Origin: TH1177 sp042138015
Lineage (GTDB): Archaea; Thermoproteota; Nitrososphaeria; Nitrososphaerales; Nitrososphaeraceae
Assembly (NCBI GenBank): GCA_042138015.1
Contig: JBHIVA010000014.1
Location: forward strand, 1-45,376
DNA: 45,376 nt
Direction: 5' to 3'
The notes under the pieces are model-generated. The model was not told where the DNA came from, ran no database searches, and saw nothing but the letters and a program-made list of their open reading frames with translations. This document shows, in pieces, positions 35,218-44,354 of this stretch. Made by a program: the position numbers and the translations under genes. Each line of letters starts with the position of its first letter. Position 1 is the stretch's first letter.

Positions 35218-36132
35218 TCACCATAAGTTCGATATGAATTTAGCTAAATTGACCTCTTCTTTTCGATTTCGCATAATGATGTTCGTGGTATAAGGTCTTA
35301 CATTATTATTCATAATCGAATCTACAAAAATGTGGTCAGAGTTATGAATTACAAATTTGCTACTAAATTTTGAATAGAATTGCGCTATTCCCAAAGGAGA
35401 TATTTCAATTTTTTTTGATTGAAGATATTTGGCTGCAGGACCGCTTATAGGTTTTCTTCCAATAATAGGAGAAATAGCTATAACCTTTTTCCTCTGAGAG
35501 ATTAACTCATCATGAATTGATTTAATAGATATTATAGGACCGATACTTGATATAGGGTTCCCCGGGGCAATAATTATTGATTTGGATGAACGCAATGAGC
35601 TTATGACATTCTCATTTGGTTTTACATTTTCGATATTATTATAATACACATCGTTAACTATAGGTTTTCCTTTATATTTTACCCAAAAATCTTGGATATT
35701 GAGGTCACCTTTATTGGTAACAATTCTTGTTTCAATTGGAGTATCTGTAGCAGGAATCACCTCATTTGTAATTTGATATTTTTTACAAATATAACTAGTT
35801 GTCTGGGACAAAGATAATCCATCATTTAATAATTTTGTTCTAATGATATGGGTTGTTAAATCTTTGTCTCCAATTTTAAACCAACTTTCTTCATTTAATT
35901 TTTTCATGTTTTTAATAAAATTAAATGAATCGGTCTTTATTCCCCAACCTCGCCTCTTATCGAGTATTCTTGCTAATCCATAAATAGTTGTGTCAATATC
36001 TGGACATATATATAGACCCTGAAACCAAAAATTGTCACCAACATTGGCTATTATAGAAATTTTGGAGGAAATAGAGTTTAGACCACGAATTATCTTTATG
36101 GAACCAGTTCCTCCCGCTAGAACTGTAATCAA
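35218..36132 (-). CDS. cofD: 2-phospho-L-lactate transferase CofD
   Basis: A 304-residue enzyme that joins the activated phospho-acid to the deazaflavin Fo, giving F420-0. Diagnostic blocks are VLAGGTGSIKIIRGL at the N-terminus, IANVGDNFWFQGLYICPDID, TTIYGLARI, IPATDTPIETRI and IIAPGNPISSIGPI. Together with cofC it forms a two-gene F420 unit. The start is TTG. Length is normal for archaeal CofD. Confidence 0.94.
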   Translation of the reverse strand: MITVLAGGTGSIKIIRGLNSISSKISIIANVGDNFWFQGLYICPDIDTTIYGLARILDKRRGWGIKTDSFNFIKNMKKLNEESWFKIGDKDLTTHIIRTKLLNDGLSLSQTTSYICKKYQITNEVIPATDTPIETRIVTNKGDLNIQDFWVKYKGKPIVNDVYYNNIENVKPNENVISSLRSSKSIIIAPGNPISSIGPIISIKSIHDELISQRKKVIAISPIIGRKPISGPAAKYLQSKKIEISPLGIAQFYSKFSSKFVIHNSDHIFVDSIMNNNVRPYTTNIIMRNRKEEVNLAKFISNLW

Positions 36133-36309
36133 TTATAAAATGAAATTAACAGGATACATGTAAAATTTTCGATTTATAAAAATTTTTTTGTTTTATCCAC
36201 TTCTGAATTAAAAATTTGATTTTTTCCTAAATAACATGGTTATAATTTTTTAAAAACAAATTATTATTGTAATAATAAGAGTTATATTCGTCAAAATTAG
36301 AGTTTTAAT

Positions 36310-37350
36310 GTGAACCGAAAGGTCTTAATGTCAGGTTGGATTATGGGATTAATTTTATTACCTGTAGTTTTTTCACAAGCTTTTGCTTCACAGATGGAAG
36401 TATTTCTATTGCCATCAAATGATAGAGCTGATCCTGTTTTTACTAGTATAAGATTTTTAACTATAAAATATGAGCCGGGAAGTGAACTGTCAAAAATTTT
36501 CAATGGAACTACTGAACGTGTCTCATTTACTCTTAATTCTACAGATAAAGGAATGAAGGTATTGGAAAAGACAATTAATGATGCTATTCTTGTAGAAAAG
36601 AATAGTCCTATACAAGTAGAAAGAGCAGATTTAGAATATACAGTCCAATTCAGAGGGGATGAAAATAGATTGGCGATAGCTTATAAAATCAAATTTAATC
36701 CTGAAATTACAAAGTTTGTTCTTCCAAGTAATGGAACAACAGCAGTAGATCTAGATTGGAGAAGTGTAGTAGTGAGTAACCCTCTTCCAATAGATGTTCC
36801 TCAATACGGTCAGTTTGACATAAATTATCCTATTGGACCAATTCAGGCATTATTTCCTCAAGCTGCGCAGATGTTGTTATCATCAGAAGACGCTAAAAAA
36901 ATACTTCAAACTCCACTATTAAATTATGAAGAAATTGGCTTGCCTATGGATAGATGGCATTTTCTTTTTGATCCCACTGGAAGCCAAGCTACTGCAGCCG
37001 GGTCAGGCTATCTAGAAGAAGGAGGTTCAAGAGTAGTTTCGGTATTTTCACTTGGAGAAAGTAGCTTTAGAGAAGGAACTCACAGTGTAACAGAATCTTC
37101 AGTAGATACAACTGTAGATGATTCTAAAGTAAGCATAAAGGCTTCAAATCCACCACCCAGTGGACAAATACAGATAGCAGGATTTGCAAAAGTTCAAAAC
37201 ATAAATGGTGCTGAAGTCGCTTTTATAACACCTAATGCTCCAGAAGGAACGGTAACTTCCTCAGGAAATTTTCCTATTCAAGTGTTACTTATTCTTGGAG
37301 GGATGATGGGTGCAGTTGCTGTATTGGTACTTATTAAAGCAAGAAAGTAA
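36310..37350 (+). CDS. Exported protein with C-terminal membrane anchor
   Basis: A 346-residue protein with a signal peptide (cleavage likely after SQAFAS, about residue 27), a large extracytoplasmic domain, and a C-terminal membrane helix (about 324-342, PIQVLLILGGMMGAVAVLVL) ending KARK. The helix plus basic tail is the layout of surface-anchored thaumarchaeal proteins; I see no PEFG-like sorting motif. The domain has blocks DLEYTVQFRGDENRLAIAYKIKF and YGQFDINYPIGPIQALFPQA. I do not recognise a named family, though the style is common in these genomes. The start is GTG (36310), with ATG 36328 as an alternative. It is divergent from cofD. Confidence 0.72.
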   Translation: MNRKVLMSGWIMGLILLPVVFSQAFASQMEVFLLPSNDRADPVFTSIRFLTIKYEPGSELSKIFNGTTERVSFTLNSTDKGMKVLEKTINDAILVEKNSPIQVERADLEYTVQFRGDENRLAIAYKIKFNPEITKFVLPSNGTTAVDLDWRSVVVSNPLPIDVPQYGQFDINYPIGPIQALFPQAAQMLLSSEDAKKILQTPLLNYEEIGLPMDRWHFLFDPTGSQATAAGSGYLEEGGSRVVSVFSLGESSFREGTHSVTESSVDTTVDDSKVSIKASNPPPSGQIQIAGFAKVQNINGAEVAFITPNAPEGTVTSSGNFPIQVLLILGGMMGAVAVLVLIKARK

Positions 37351-37351
37351 A

Positions 37352-37370
37352 TTTTATTTTTATTTTATTT
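37352..37370 (+). terminator. T-rich terminator
   Basis: A run dominated by T (ATTTTATTTTTATTTTATTT) starts directly after the stop codon of the exported protein gene, as expected for archaeal termination. Confidence 0.45.
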
Positions 37371-37614
37371 AATATTGATAATTTATATATTTTCAAATTT
37401 TTAGCCAATTATTTTCATGATTTGAGGCTCCTATTTGATATAGCCTATTATTCTCAATCATATCAGTATCATCAACTACAATGTATTGAGAGAAATTTAT
37501 CCAAACCAAATTCTATTTAGGTTAGCCCTATCCTATTTTTTTAGCACTATATAAATAGAAATAATGATATTATATACTACAAATAAATGAAATCGATTTC
37601 TAGGTTTAAGTTTA

Positions 37615-38505
37615 ATGGAGTTTTTGCAAGTGGTTTACATAAGAATTAAACGGATTAAGAATAATGATTATGCTTATCTTGTTAAAAATACATGGATTGA
37701 TAAAAGACCAAAACAAACTATTGTAAAATATCTTGGAAATGCCTCCCGCTTAAGAATTGATGATATTCCAGAAGAGTATATGACAGATCGTATAAGATTA
37801 TTTTTACAACGAATGAATCGCAATAAAAATGAACTTAATATTTATGACAAGGCTATTCAAGATAACATATTCAACCTATTAAAATATCATGATATCAATC
37901 AATTGATTAAGGTCTATCAGTCTAAAAAAGATTTTGAGCTTGCTGATTTTTATGAAGGGATAATCATTCCTGTACTCCATAAAATTGGTGATCTTTGGGA
38001 AAAAGGGATATTAGATGTTGCAACAGAACACGTGTGCAGTAATGCAACATCAAATTTTATTAGTATTATTAACTCAAAGGTAGATAAGACAAACTACCAT
38101 AATGGGGATAGATTAAAGATTATAATATGCACTCCGGAAGGAGAATTGCACAACATAGGATGTGAAATTATAGGATCACTTTTGATAGAAAGAGGTTATA
38201 AGGTATTGGATATTTCACCATCTATGCCCAACGATTCAATAGCAAAATACGTTCGTGAGATCAAACCGGATCTAACAATAATTACATTTACTTTAAAAGA
38301 AAATGCAAATAGTGTTGTCAGATTAATAAATCAAATAAAGAAAACTGATAAACTATTTAGGATAGTAGTGGGTGGGTCTGGTTCAAGTGCTTTAAAAACG
38401 AGAACAAAAGATATTGCAAACATTAATGATAAAAGTATTTTTATTTTACACGATGTAACAATTAGATATTTCATTAAGAATATCAAAAAATTTTTAAAAG
38501 ATTGA
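37615..38505 (+). CDS. CarH-like B12-binding protein
   Basis: A 296-residue protein. Residues about 7-60 are a basic N-terminal region (YIRIKRIKNNDYAYLVKNTW, then KQTIVKYLGNASR), a pattern also seen at transposase N-termini. Residues 75-155 are the four-helix B12 cap, with the light-sensor motif W-x9-EH intact (Trp128, Glu138-His139 in LWEKGILDVATEHV). Residues 167-290 are the B12-binding Rossmann domain with CTPEGELHNIGCE, in which His179 would coordinate cobalt, followed by IERGYKVLDIS. In CarH these features bind adenosylcobalamin and respond to light. Here the usual MerR DNA-binding domain is replaced, so the output is unknown. No methyltransferase partner is adjacent, which argues against a corrinoid carrier. 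Confidence 0.82.
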   Translation: MEFLQVVYIRIKRIKNNDYAYLVKNTWIDKRPKQTIVKYLGNASRLRIDDIPEEYMTDRIRLFLQRMNRNKNELNIYDKAIQDNIFNLLKYHDINQLIKVYQSKKDFELADFYEGIIIPVLHKIGDLWEKGILDVATEHVCSNATSNFISIINSKVDKTNYHNGDRLKIIICTPEGELHNIGCEIIGSLLIERGYKVLDISPSMPNDSIAKYVREIKPDLTIITFTLKENANSVVRLINQIKKTDKLFRIVVGGSGSSALKTRTKDIANINDKSIFILHDVTIRYFIKNIKKFLKD

Positions 38506-38847
38506 ATATCAATATATTATATCTAAATCCATAGAACAATCAAAGACAAGAATGTCAATAAATAATAAATGAACTATTATATTATATTATAGGTTATGGC
38601 ATATTTAGAAAATTTTGGTGATACTCTTTAAAGATTATTCTTAATACTAAACAACAATTATTCACAATATAATAACTAAAATCGATATGTACTCATCTCC
38701 GTTTATTTATTCATTATAATATATAGATCTTTTTTAATAAATTAAAAATTCAGTTAAACGTAAGTAATAAGAAAAAGGTGTTAATTTTTCATATAATTAA
38801 CAAGACAATTCTGTTTCGATTTGATGATTCTAGCAAAATGTAATTTT
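38506..38847. other. AT-rich convergent gap
   Basis: About 340 bases between the 3' ends of the CarH-like gene and the 38848 gene. No coding content, repeat or RNA structure could be supported. Confidence 0.5.
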
Positions 38848-39516
38848 TCATTCCATCTTTATTCTATAAAACGAAAGAATTATACCTGCTACTCCAAATG
38901 CTATAGCGACATAAATCATCATATAAATTACGTCAATATCTTTTTTTAGAGAATCGATTTTATCTAATGATTCCGCAATTAATGATTTTGTAGAATTTAT
39001 TTCGTTATTTGAATCTTTTATCTGTTTAGAAAGATCGTTAATCAATGGCCCCATTTGTTTTGCTATATTTTCTGTAGATTGGTCACCAGCCTCTGAGGTT
39101 AAAGGAAAAGATATCTTATTGGTGTTTTCAACATCTTCTATTTCAATGTTTGTTGTAATATTTTGATTATTTATTTTTCCATTAATTGACAGAGTGTAGG
39201 ATCCCAATTCTGTTGGAATAATATCAGAAAGATACACACCAGGTGATTCTTCTGAAGGAACAAAACTTAATTCTTTTGAAACTCCTCCGTATGTCACAGA
39301 GGTAGAGACATCCTTTAATGCATTTCTAACTGGATTTTCTTCTTCACTTACTGAAAGTAATACTTGATTTAAAAGATCTTTCATAGGAGGTTCATTTACC
39401 CAACCTGCTTCAATTGTAATATTTCCAATTTTAACTTCTTTATGAGCTGATACAACGTTCAGATTGAAATATAGTAGTATCATCAAGATAGGAATAACAA
39501 GCATTAGGATTCTCAT
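38848..39516 (-). CDS. Exported beta-domain protein with coiled coil and C-terminal anchor
   Basis: A 222-residue protein. A signal peptide (to about VVSA) leads directly to AHKEVKIGNITIEAGWVNEP, so a histidine lies near the mature N-terminus. Residues about 24-130 look like an Ig-like domain with strands GVYLSDIIPTELGSYTLSI, similar in style to the YtkA/CopC-type domains found beside copper genes. A helical coiled coil (about 150-190) and a C-terminal membrane helix follow (about 196-215), then a basic end. It is divergent from the CopC-CopD fusion, which suggests a related role at the membrane surface. The family call is tentative. Confidence 0.7.
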   Translation of the reverse strand: MRILMLVIPILMILLYFNLNVVSAHKEVKIGNITIEAGWVNEPPMKDLLNQVLLSVSEEENPVRNALKDVSTSVTYGGVSKELSFVPSEESPGVYLSDIIPTELGSYTLSINGKINNQNITTNIEIEDVENTNKISFPLTSEAGDQSTENIAKQMGPLINDLSKQIKDSNNEINSTKSLIAESLDKIDSLKKDIDVIYMMIYVAIAFGVAGIILSFYRIKME

Positions 39517-39883
39517 AGCGATGTACTCGATTTTACTATATTTTAAGTATTAAAAAAATAGGGTAAAAATCTTGTTAAAGTAAAAAAGGATCTAATATTA
39601 ATTTAATTTATAATAATCGCATAATAAACTCAAAAATTAGACCTGATCGTATAAATGAATAATTGATAGAATTTACAGGTATTAGATGAAATGAAAATTT
39701 TTTGTAGTTCTACATCTAATCCTTTCCACTGAGATCTAGTATATTTCTGAAATAAAATATAATTTATTACAAGAATCTTATCTAATATCTAACTTTTTGA
39801 AATCGGATTTGAATTCATTATCGAAAAATGTCTACCAGTGTACCATAAATTATATAGTTCGATTTGATTAATAATTAAAGTCA
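39517..39883. other. Divergent regulatory region of the copper-related genes
   Basis: About 370 AT-rich bases between the divergent 38848 gene and the CopC-CopD fusion. It holds the TATA box at 39850-39856. No clear operator-like inverted repeat was noticed. Confidence 0.45.
39850..39856 (+). promoter_or_regulatory. TATA box for the CopC-CopD fusion
   Basis: TTATATA lies 28-34 bases before the ATG at 39884, the spacing of a leaderless archaeal promoter. Confidence 0.5.
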
Positions 39884-42800
39884 ATGCTTCCCATTAAATC
39901 ATTAACGTTGCATATTTCATTCAAATTTATACTCATAATTGTATTAGCTATTGGCATAGCACATTTTATTCAAAATGTTGAGGCTCATCCTGTAGTTATA
40001 AATTCTATTCCGAAACAATTTCAGTCTGTTGAAACAGCACCAAAAGATGTAACAGTTTTTTTTAGTGAACCTATAGTTCTAAAATTTAGTGAAATTATTG
40101 TTCTTGACTCTGAAGGAAATCCCGTGCAAGAAGGAGACGCTTCAAATCTAGATGGCGATCCATCTACTATAACTATTCCTCTTAAAAAAGAGATTCAAAC
40201 AGGCACATATACAATTGTGACGAAAGTTCTTTCTGCTGTAGATGGACATGTAGTAGATAACTCTGTTATTTTTAACATTGGAGACGCAGGAAGTGCTACG
40301 GATCTCCAAAAAGTTGCTGCTGAAGATAAAGATATACTAAAGTTGTTATCACTTGAAAATTCCTTTTCTAGAATTCCAGGATACATTGGTCAAATAATAC
40401 TAATAGGAAGTATTTTTACCTTTTTGTGGATACGAAAACCTTTTTTAAGATTTAACTGGTTAATTGATAGTGTTGAAACATATGCTATTGATATTAGGAA
40501 AAATTTACTGAGGTTAGGTATATTTTCAACATTACTCATTTTAGCGTCTATTATTGTCATGGTCATAGTTCAAGCTTCATCAATTAACGGAACTGTTTCT
40601 GACGTATTTAGTACAGAATTTGGAAATATGGTTTTAATACGATTAGTGTTGTCTATAGCACTTTTATCTATATTAATAAGCCTCTATCGCAAAGCAAAGT
40701 CATCTCCTCTAAGAACTAGGAATGCAATCATAATTCTTGCTACAGGATTAGCTATATTGTTAACAAATAGTTTAATATCCCATGCAGCTGCATTAGAAAA
40801 TAATCTTATCCCTATATTTTTAGATTACTTTCATGGGTTTGCTGCTTCCATCTGGATCGGTGGATTGATATTTTTATCATTTGTATTGGTCCCAAAACTT
40901 TTGAAGGTTACACCAGAAATTCTGAAAATTAAGTTGGCTTCTATCATAATCCCCAGATTCTCATCTATTATTTTACCAATATTAGGGAGTTTAAGTCTTA
41001 CCGGCCCTACATTACTATGGTCCATAGAAAATGATTTTTCATTAGCGTTCTCGTCATTATATGGAAATATACTTGTTATAAAACTAACATTAGCTGTAAT
41101 TATGATTATACTTGGTGCATATCATCAATTCATAACCCAAAAAAAGATACAAAATCCCCTTCTAAAAGAGATTGGAGATACGCAAATTGGAAATTATACA
41201 GAAGTTGGTAATACACAGCTGGTTTCTACCAGTTTATCTGTGTTGAATAAATTTAAAAATAGTATAAGGATAGAATCATTTATTGGTATTGCTCTTTTGT
41301 TAATAGTTTCATTAATGACTAATATGGTTTTACCTTCAGGAGAATTTCCAGATAGAGACAACGAAAATAATATTTTTACTGGTAGTGGCTTAATAGGGAT
41401 GGATTACGATAGAAGAAACGACGAAAATCAAAATGTATATTCTACAACACTTTTTTCAAATGATCAAAAAATTGAAGTTGAATTAGAGCCATTGAGATTA
41501 GGTCAAAACAATATTGTTGTTACTTTTACAGATAGTAATGGATCTCAGATCCGAAGTATAGATAATGCTTCATTAAAAATATCTCAAACAGAAAAAGGAA
41601 TTGGTCCAATTCTAATCGAAATGAATAAAGATTCTGAGTCTAAATTCTCTGCTTCAGTTCCTATTAGTACCCTCGGTTTATGGCTTTTTGAATTACAGGG
41701 AAAAACTTCTGAACCAAACATTCCTAATACAGTATCATCCTTTAGTATTGACATACGACCTAGAATATCAGATTTTAATTTTAACATAACAGAATATAAA
41801 TTTCCAGAACAAAGTTTACCCTTATATCCAGTGTATCACTCCCAAAGTAACTCAATTTGGATTGGTGACACATCTCCAGGTAGTGGAAGATTGTGGGAGT
41901 TTAGTTTAGAGAATAAGAATTATACTATGCATAAAATAGATAGTATAAATCTCATAACTTTGTCTGTTTTCGATCTACAAAATCCTAATGTATTGTGGTT
42001 AGTTGATCCAACTTTGAATATCCTTGGAAAATATAACATTGGTACTGAAGAATTTAATCAATATCAAATACCGGTAGAAGGAATAGTTTCAGGTCTAACA
42101 GTGGATGATAAGGAAAATGTATGGATTACAAACATGCAAGATAATTCGATCATTAAATTTGGTTCCGTTAATAACGAATTTGAATCATTCAATATACCTA
42201 CTGCAAATTCCAATCCACTTGGATTAGCTTTTGATAAAAAAAGTAATAATGTATGGTTTATAGAGTCAATAGGAAAGATTGGTAAAATAGATTTGGAAAC
42301 AAAAGTAATTACTGAGTATCCTGGAGAAAATGATACAGTTAATGATAATATCATGGTTGAACCTACATTTTTATTATTGGATCCTGATACTTCCAATATT
42401 TTTATAAGTGACCATGGAAATAATAAAATATTCCAATTTAATCAATTTACTGAAACTTTTAAAGAGTTCGCTTTAGCTGATCCTGAGGGATTGGCGTTTG
42501 GAATGACTTTTGATCAGTATAATAATATATGGATAGCTGAACATGTAGTAGATACACTAGCTTTACTAGATCCAATTGATGGAGAAACATTTAATGTAAA
42601 TATTCCAACTAAAGGTTCATTTATTCAATATATTATATCAGACTCAAATGGAGAGGTTTGGTTCGCTGAACAAAGGGGAAATGCATTAGGAAAGGTTTCC
42701 ATGACTTTTAATCCTTCCATTGTACAGACAAATGTGGCATCACAGACTACCACGACAGAAAAAATTGATAACAATAACCAGACTAATTTTTTGGCCGATA

Positions 42801-42979
42801 CTAACATCTTGGAGGATATAGAATTCCATAATGTATTTGGTCCTATAATGATAATTGGAGTTTTAGGTGCGACAGTGCTATATGTATTAAATGATCGACA
42901 AGTTAGATTTAATTTATTGGATATGGAAAATTATAAACCCATTAAAAGAAAATTTAAAAAAAATAAAAATAAAAACTGA
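39884..42979 (+). CDS. CopC-CopD-Vgb-propeller fusion protein
   Basis: A 1031-residue protein with three modules. After a signal peptide (to about VEA) a CopC domain begins with His35 at the predicted mature N-terminus (AHPVVINSIPKQFQSVETAP) and ends with VLSAVDGHVVDNSVIFNIG; His35, Asp120 and His122 fit the CopC Cu(II) site. Residues about 160-480 are a CopD-type membrane domain of roughly eight helices, with YFHGFAASIWIGGLIFLSFV. A beta-domain (about 510-630) leads to a Vgb-like propeller (about 645-945) with blades such as VWITNMQDNSIIKF, IFISDHGNNKIFQF, IWIAEHVVDTLALLD and VWFAEQRGNALGKV. A last membrane helix (about 983-1002) and a lysine-rich tail follow. Probable role: copper binding and transfer across the membrane. 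The function of the propeller is unknown. Confidence 0.9.
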   Translation: MLPIKSLTLHISFKFILIIVLAIGIAHFIQNVEAHPVVINSIPKQFQSVETAPKDVTVFFSEPIVLKFSEIIVLDSEGNPVQEGDASNLDGDPSTITIPLKKEIQTGTYTIVTKVLSAVDGHVVDNSVIFNIGDAGSATDLQKVAAEDKDILKLLSLENSFSRIPGYIGQIILIGSIFTFLWIRKPFLRFNWLIDSVETYAIDIRKNLLRLGIFSTLLILASIIVMVIVQASSINGTVSDVFSTEFGNMVLIRLVLSIALLSILISLYRKAKSSPLRTRNAIIILATGLAILLTNSLISHAAALENNLIPIFLDYFHGFAASIWIGGLIFLSFVLVPKLLKVTPEILKIKLASIIIPRFSSIILPILGSLSLTGPTLLWSIENDFSLAFSSLYGNILVIKLTLAVIMIILGAYHQFITQKKIQNPLLKEIGDTQIGNYTEVGNTQLVSTSLSVLNKFKNSIRIESFIGIALLLIVSLMTNMVLPSGEFPDRDNENNIFTGSGLIGMDYDRRNDENQNVYSTTLFSNDQKIEVELEPLRLGQNNIVVTFTDSNGSQIRSIDNASLKISQTEKGIGPILIEMNKDSESKFSASVPISTLGLWLFELQGKTSEPNIPNTVSSFSIDIRPRISDFNFNITEYKFPEQSLPLYPVYHSQSNSIWIGDTSPGSGRLWEFSLENKNYTMHKIDSINLITLSVFDLQNPNVLWLVDPTLNILGKYNIGTEEFNQYQIPVEGIVSGLTVDDKENVWITNMQDNSIIKFGSVNNEFESFNIPTANSNPLGLAFDKKSNNVWFIESIGKIGKIDLETKVITEYPGENDTVNDNIMVEPTFLLLDPDTSNIFISDHGNNKIFQFNQFTETFKEFALADPEGLAFGMTFDQYNNIWIAEHVVDTLALLDPIDGETFNVNIPTKGSFIQYIISDSNGEVWFAEQRGNALGKVSMTFNPSIVQTNVASQTTTTEKIDNNNQTNFLADTNILEDIEFHNVFGPIMIIGVLGATVLYVLNDRQVRFNLLDMENYKPIKRKFKKNKNKN

Positions 42980-43044
42980 CTAATTGGAAGTTTGATATAA
43001 CGAATTATTGTTTATCTTGATTGATAGATTTATGGATCATGTAT

Positions 43045-43060
43045 TATTTTTTTATATATT
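43045..43060 (+). terminator. Possible T-tract terminator
   Basis: A run of seven T followed by AT-only bases lies about 65 bases after the end of the CopC-CopD fusion gene. It is a weak call because the area is generally AT-rich. Confidence 0.25.
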
Positions 43061-43218
43061 AATATGAGGTTAGTTCAAAAAAAGATAAACTAGTTAAAGG
43101 TTAAAATATATTTAAAATATGTTTAATATAGAAAATATCTTTTCAACAAACATGTTTTGATGGTTATTATACAAAGTTTAGGAGAATTACTACCTTGAAA
43201 CTTTATATGTCCAATTCA

Positions 43219-43713
43219 TTAGGTTAGATTGAAAAAATCAAATGCAGATTCCAAAAGACCTTTCTTGGGTTCTCTTACTGAAAGATCAAATTTGGCCATC
43301 AAAGGATTTGTTGAATATTTTGGATCATCAGCAATTTTAGTGAGCAAAAATATTTCATATTCGCTACTGTTAGTGAATGTATGATCGATAAAAATATCGC
43401 CTATTGGATAAAATTTATACGGAATTTGATGTACAATTGAACCTAGATTTTTATCTTTTATTATGATCGAAGCAAACAACCCATAAACATCGATATCATC
43501 TTTTTTAACATTGAAATTCAATTTGGCAGGATCTTCATTAGGGATAGGTTCCTTTGGATAGGGTAGAAATAGCATTTTATAATTTTTAATTTTTTTTACA
43601 CTTACGTTCGGAGCATCTTCAAGTATGTAAGCAAATACAGAACTATACGATATGATTACAATTAAAGATGCGAGTGTTAACACAAACATTGAATAAATAT
43701 AATTACTCTTCAA
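43219..43713 (-). CDS. Small exported beta-domain protein
   Basis: A 164-residue protein with a signal peptide (hydrophobic about 8-28, cleavage near SSVFA) and a single beta-rich domain. Visible strands include KLNFNVKKDDIDVYGLFASI and SEYEIFLLTKIAD, with HQIPYKFYPIGDIFIDHTFT between. No cysteine pair or anchor is seen. No family recognised. The start is TTG. It follows the 43737 gene by 23 bases on the same strand, so the two form a small secreted-protein operon beside the copper-related fusion. Confidence 0.65.
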   Translation of the reverse strand: MKSNYIYSMFVLTLASLIVIISYSSVFAYILEDAPNVSVKKIKNYKMLFLPYPKEPIPNEDPAKLNFNVKKDDIDVYGLFASIIIKDKNLGSIVHQIPYKFYPIGDIFIDHTFTNSSEYEIFLLTKIADDPKYSTNPLMAKFDLSVREPKKGLLESAFDFFNLT

Positions 43714-43736
43714 AGTTACATCATTACTACTATACT

Positions 43737-44183
43737 CTATTCATGTCCTACTGAATTTATTGTGAAATTCATTTGAAACTCATCAGAACTACCTCTATGA
43801 GATACTAAACCCGATCCTGTAAATTCTACCTCTCCTTGAGTCAAATTAGACAACAATTTATCAGTGGTATAATAGGTTTCATTTATATTCCATTCATTTG
43901 AAGCGCTATTATTTGATGTAGATTTATAGGCAATTATGTCTACAGGTGGAGTAGCAGTAAAGTTCACAGTACCAGTAAATATTTTGTCACCAGTTATATT
44001 GACTAAATTTACTATTTGGTGTGATTCATGACCTATTGCATTATGAAATGTAGAAACTTTATTTAGTATTGATTTCGAAATATCTATGTCATCGACATCT
44101 TCAACAGAATCAACAGTGATAAAATTTATAACAGAGGTTAAAAACATTAAGGTTATTGCAATCGTATATAAATGGAATTTCAT
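43737..44183 (-). CDS. Small exported protein with histidine-rich segment
   Basis: A 148-residue protein with a signal peptide (about residues 1-24) and a mature part containing FHNAIGHESHQIVNLVNITG, in which three histidines lie close together, and beta strands such as TGTVNFTATPPVDIIAYK. It ends INSVGHE. The histidines could bind metal, which would fit the neighbouring CopC-CopD fusion, but no known family was recognised. ATG start. It is the first gene of the two-gene secreted-protein unit and is divergent from the NHL gene. Confidence 0.65.
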   Translation of the reverse strand: MKFHLYTIAITLMFLTSVINFITVDSVEDVDDIDISKSILNKVSTFHNAIGHESHQIVNLVNITGDKIFTGTVNFTATPPVDIIAYKSTSNNSASNEWNINETYYTTDKLLSNLTQGEVEFTGSGLVSHRGSSDEFQMNFTINSVGHE

Positions 44184-44354
44184 TCAAAAATTTTATACAA
44201 ATTCTTTATTTTAAATTATTGGAACACTCATAGAATCATAATAGAATATTATATAACAAAATACTTTATCTAAAGTACTATAATAGAAAGAATATAACAG
44301 AATAATAATTTTTATAATGCAATATTAATAATGGATACAGACTGATTCATTATA

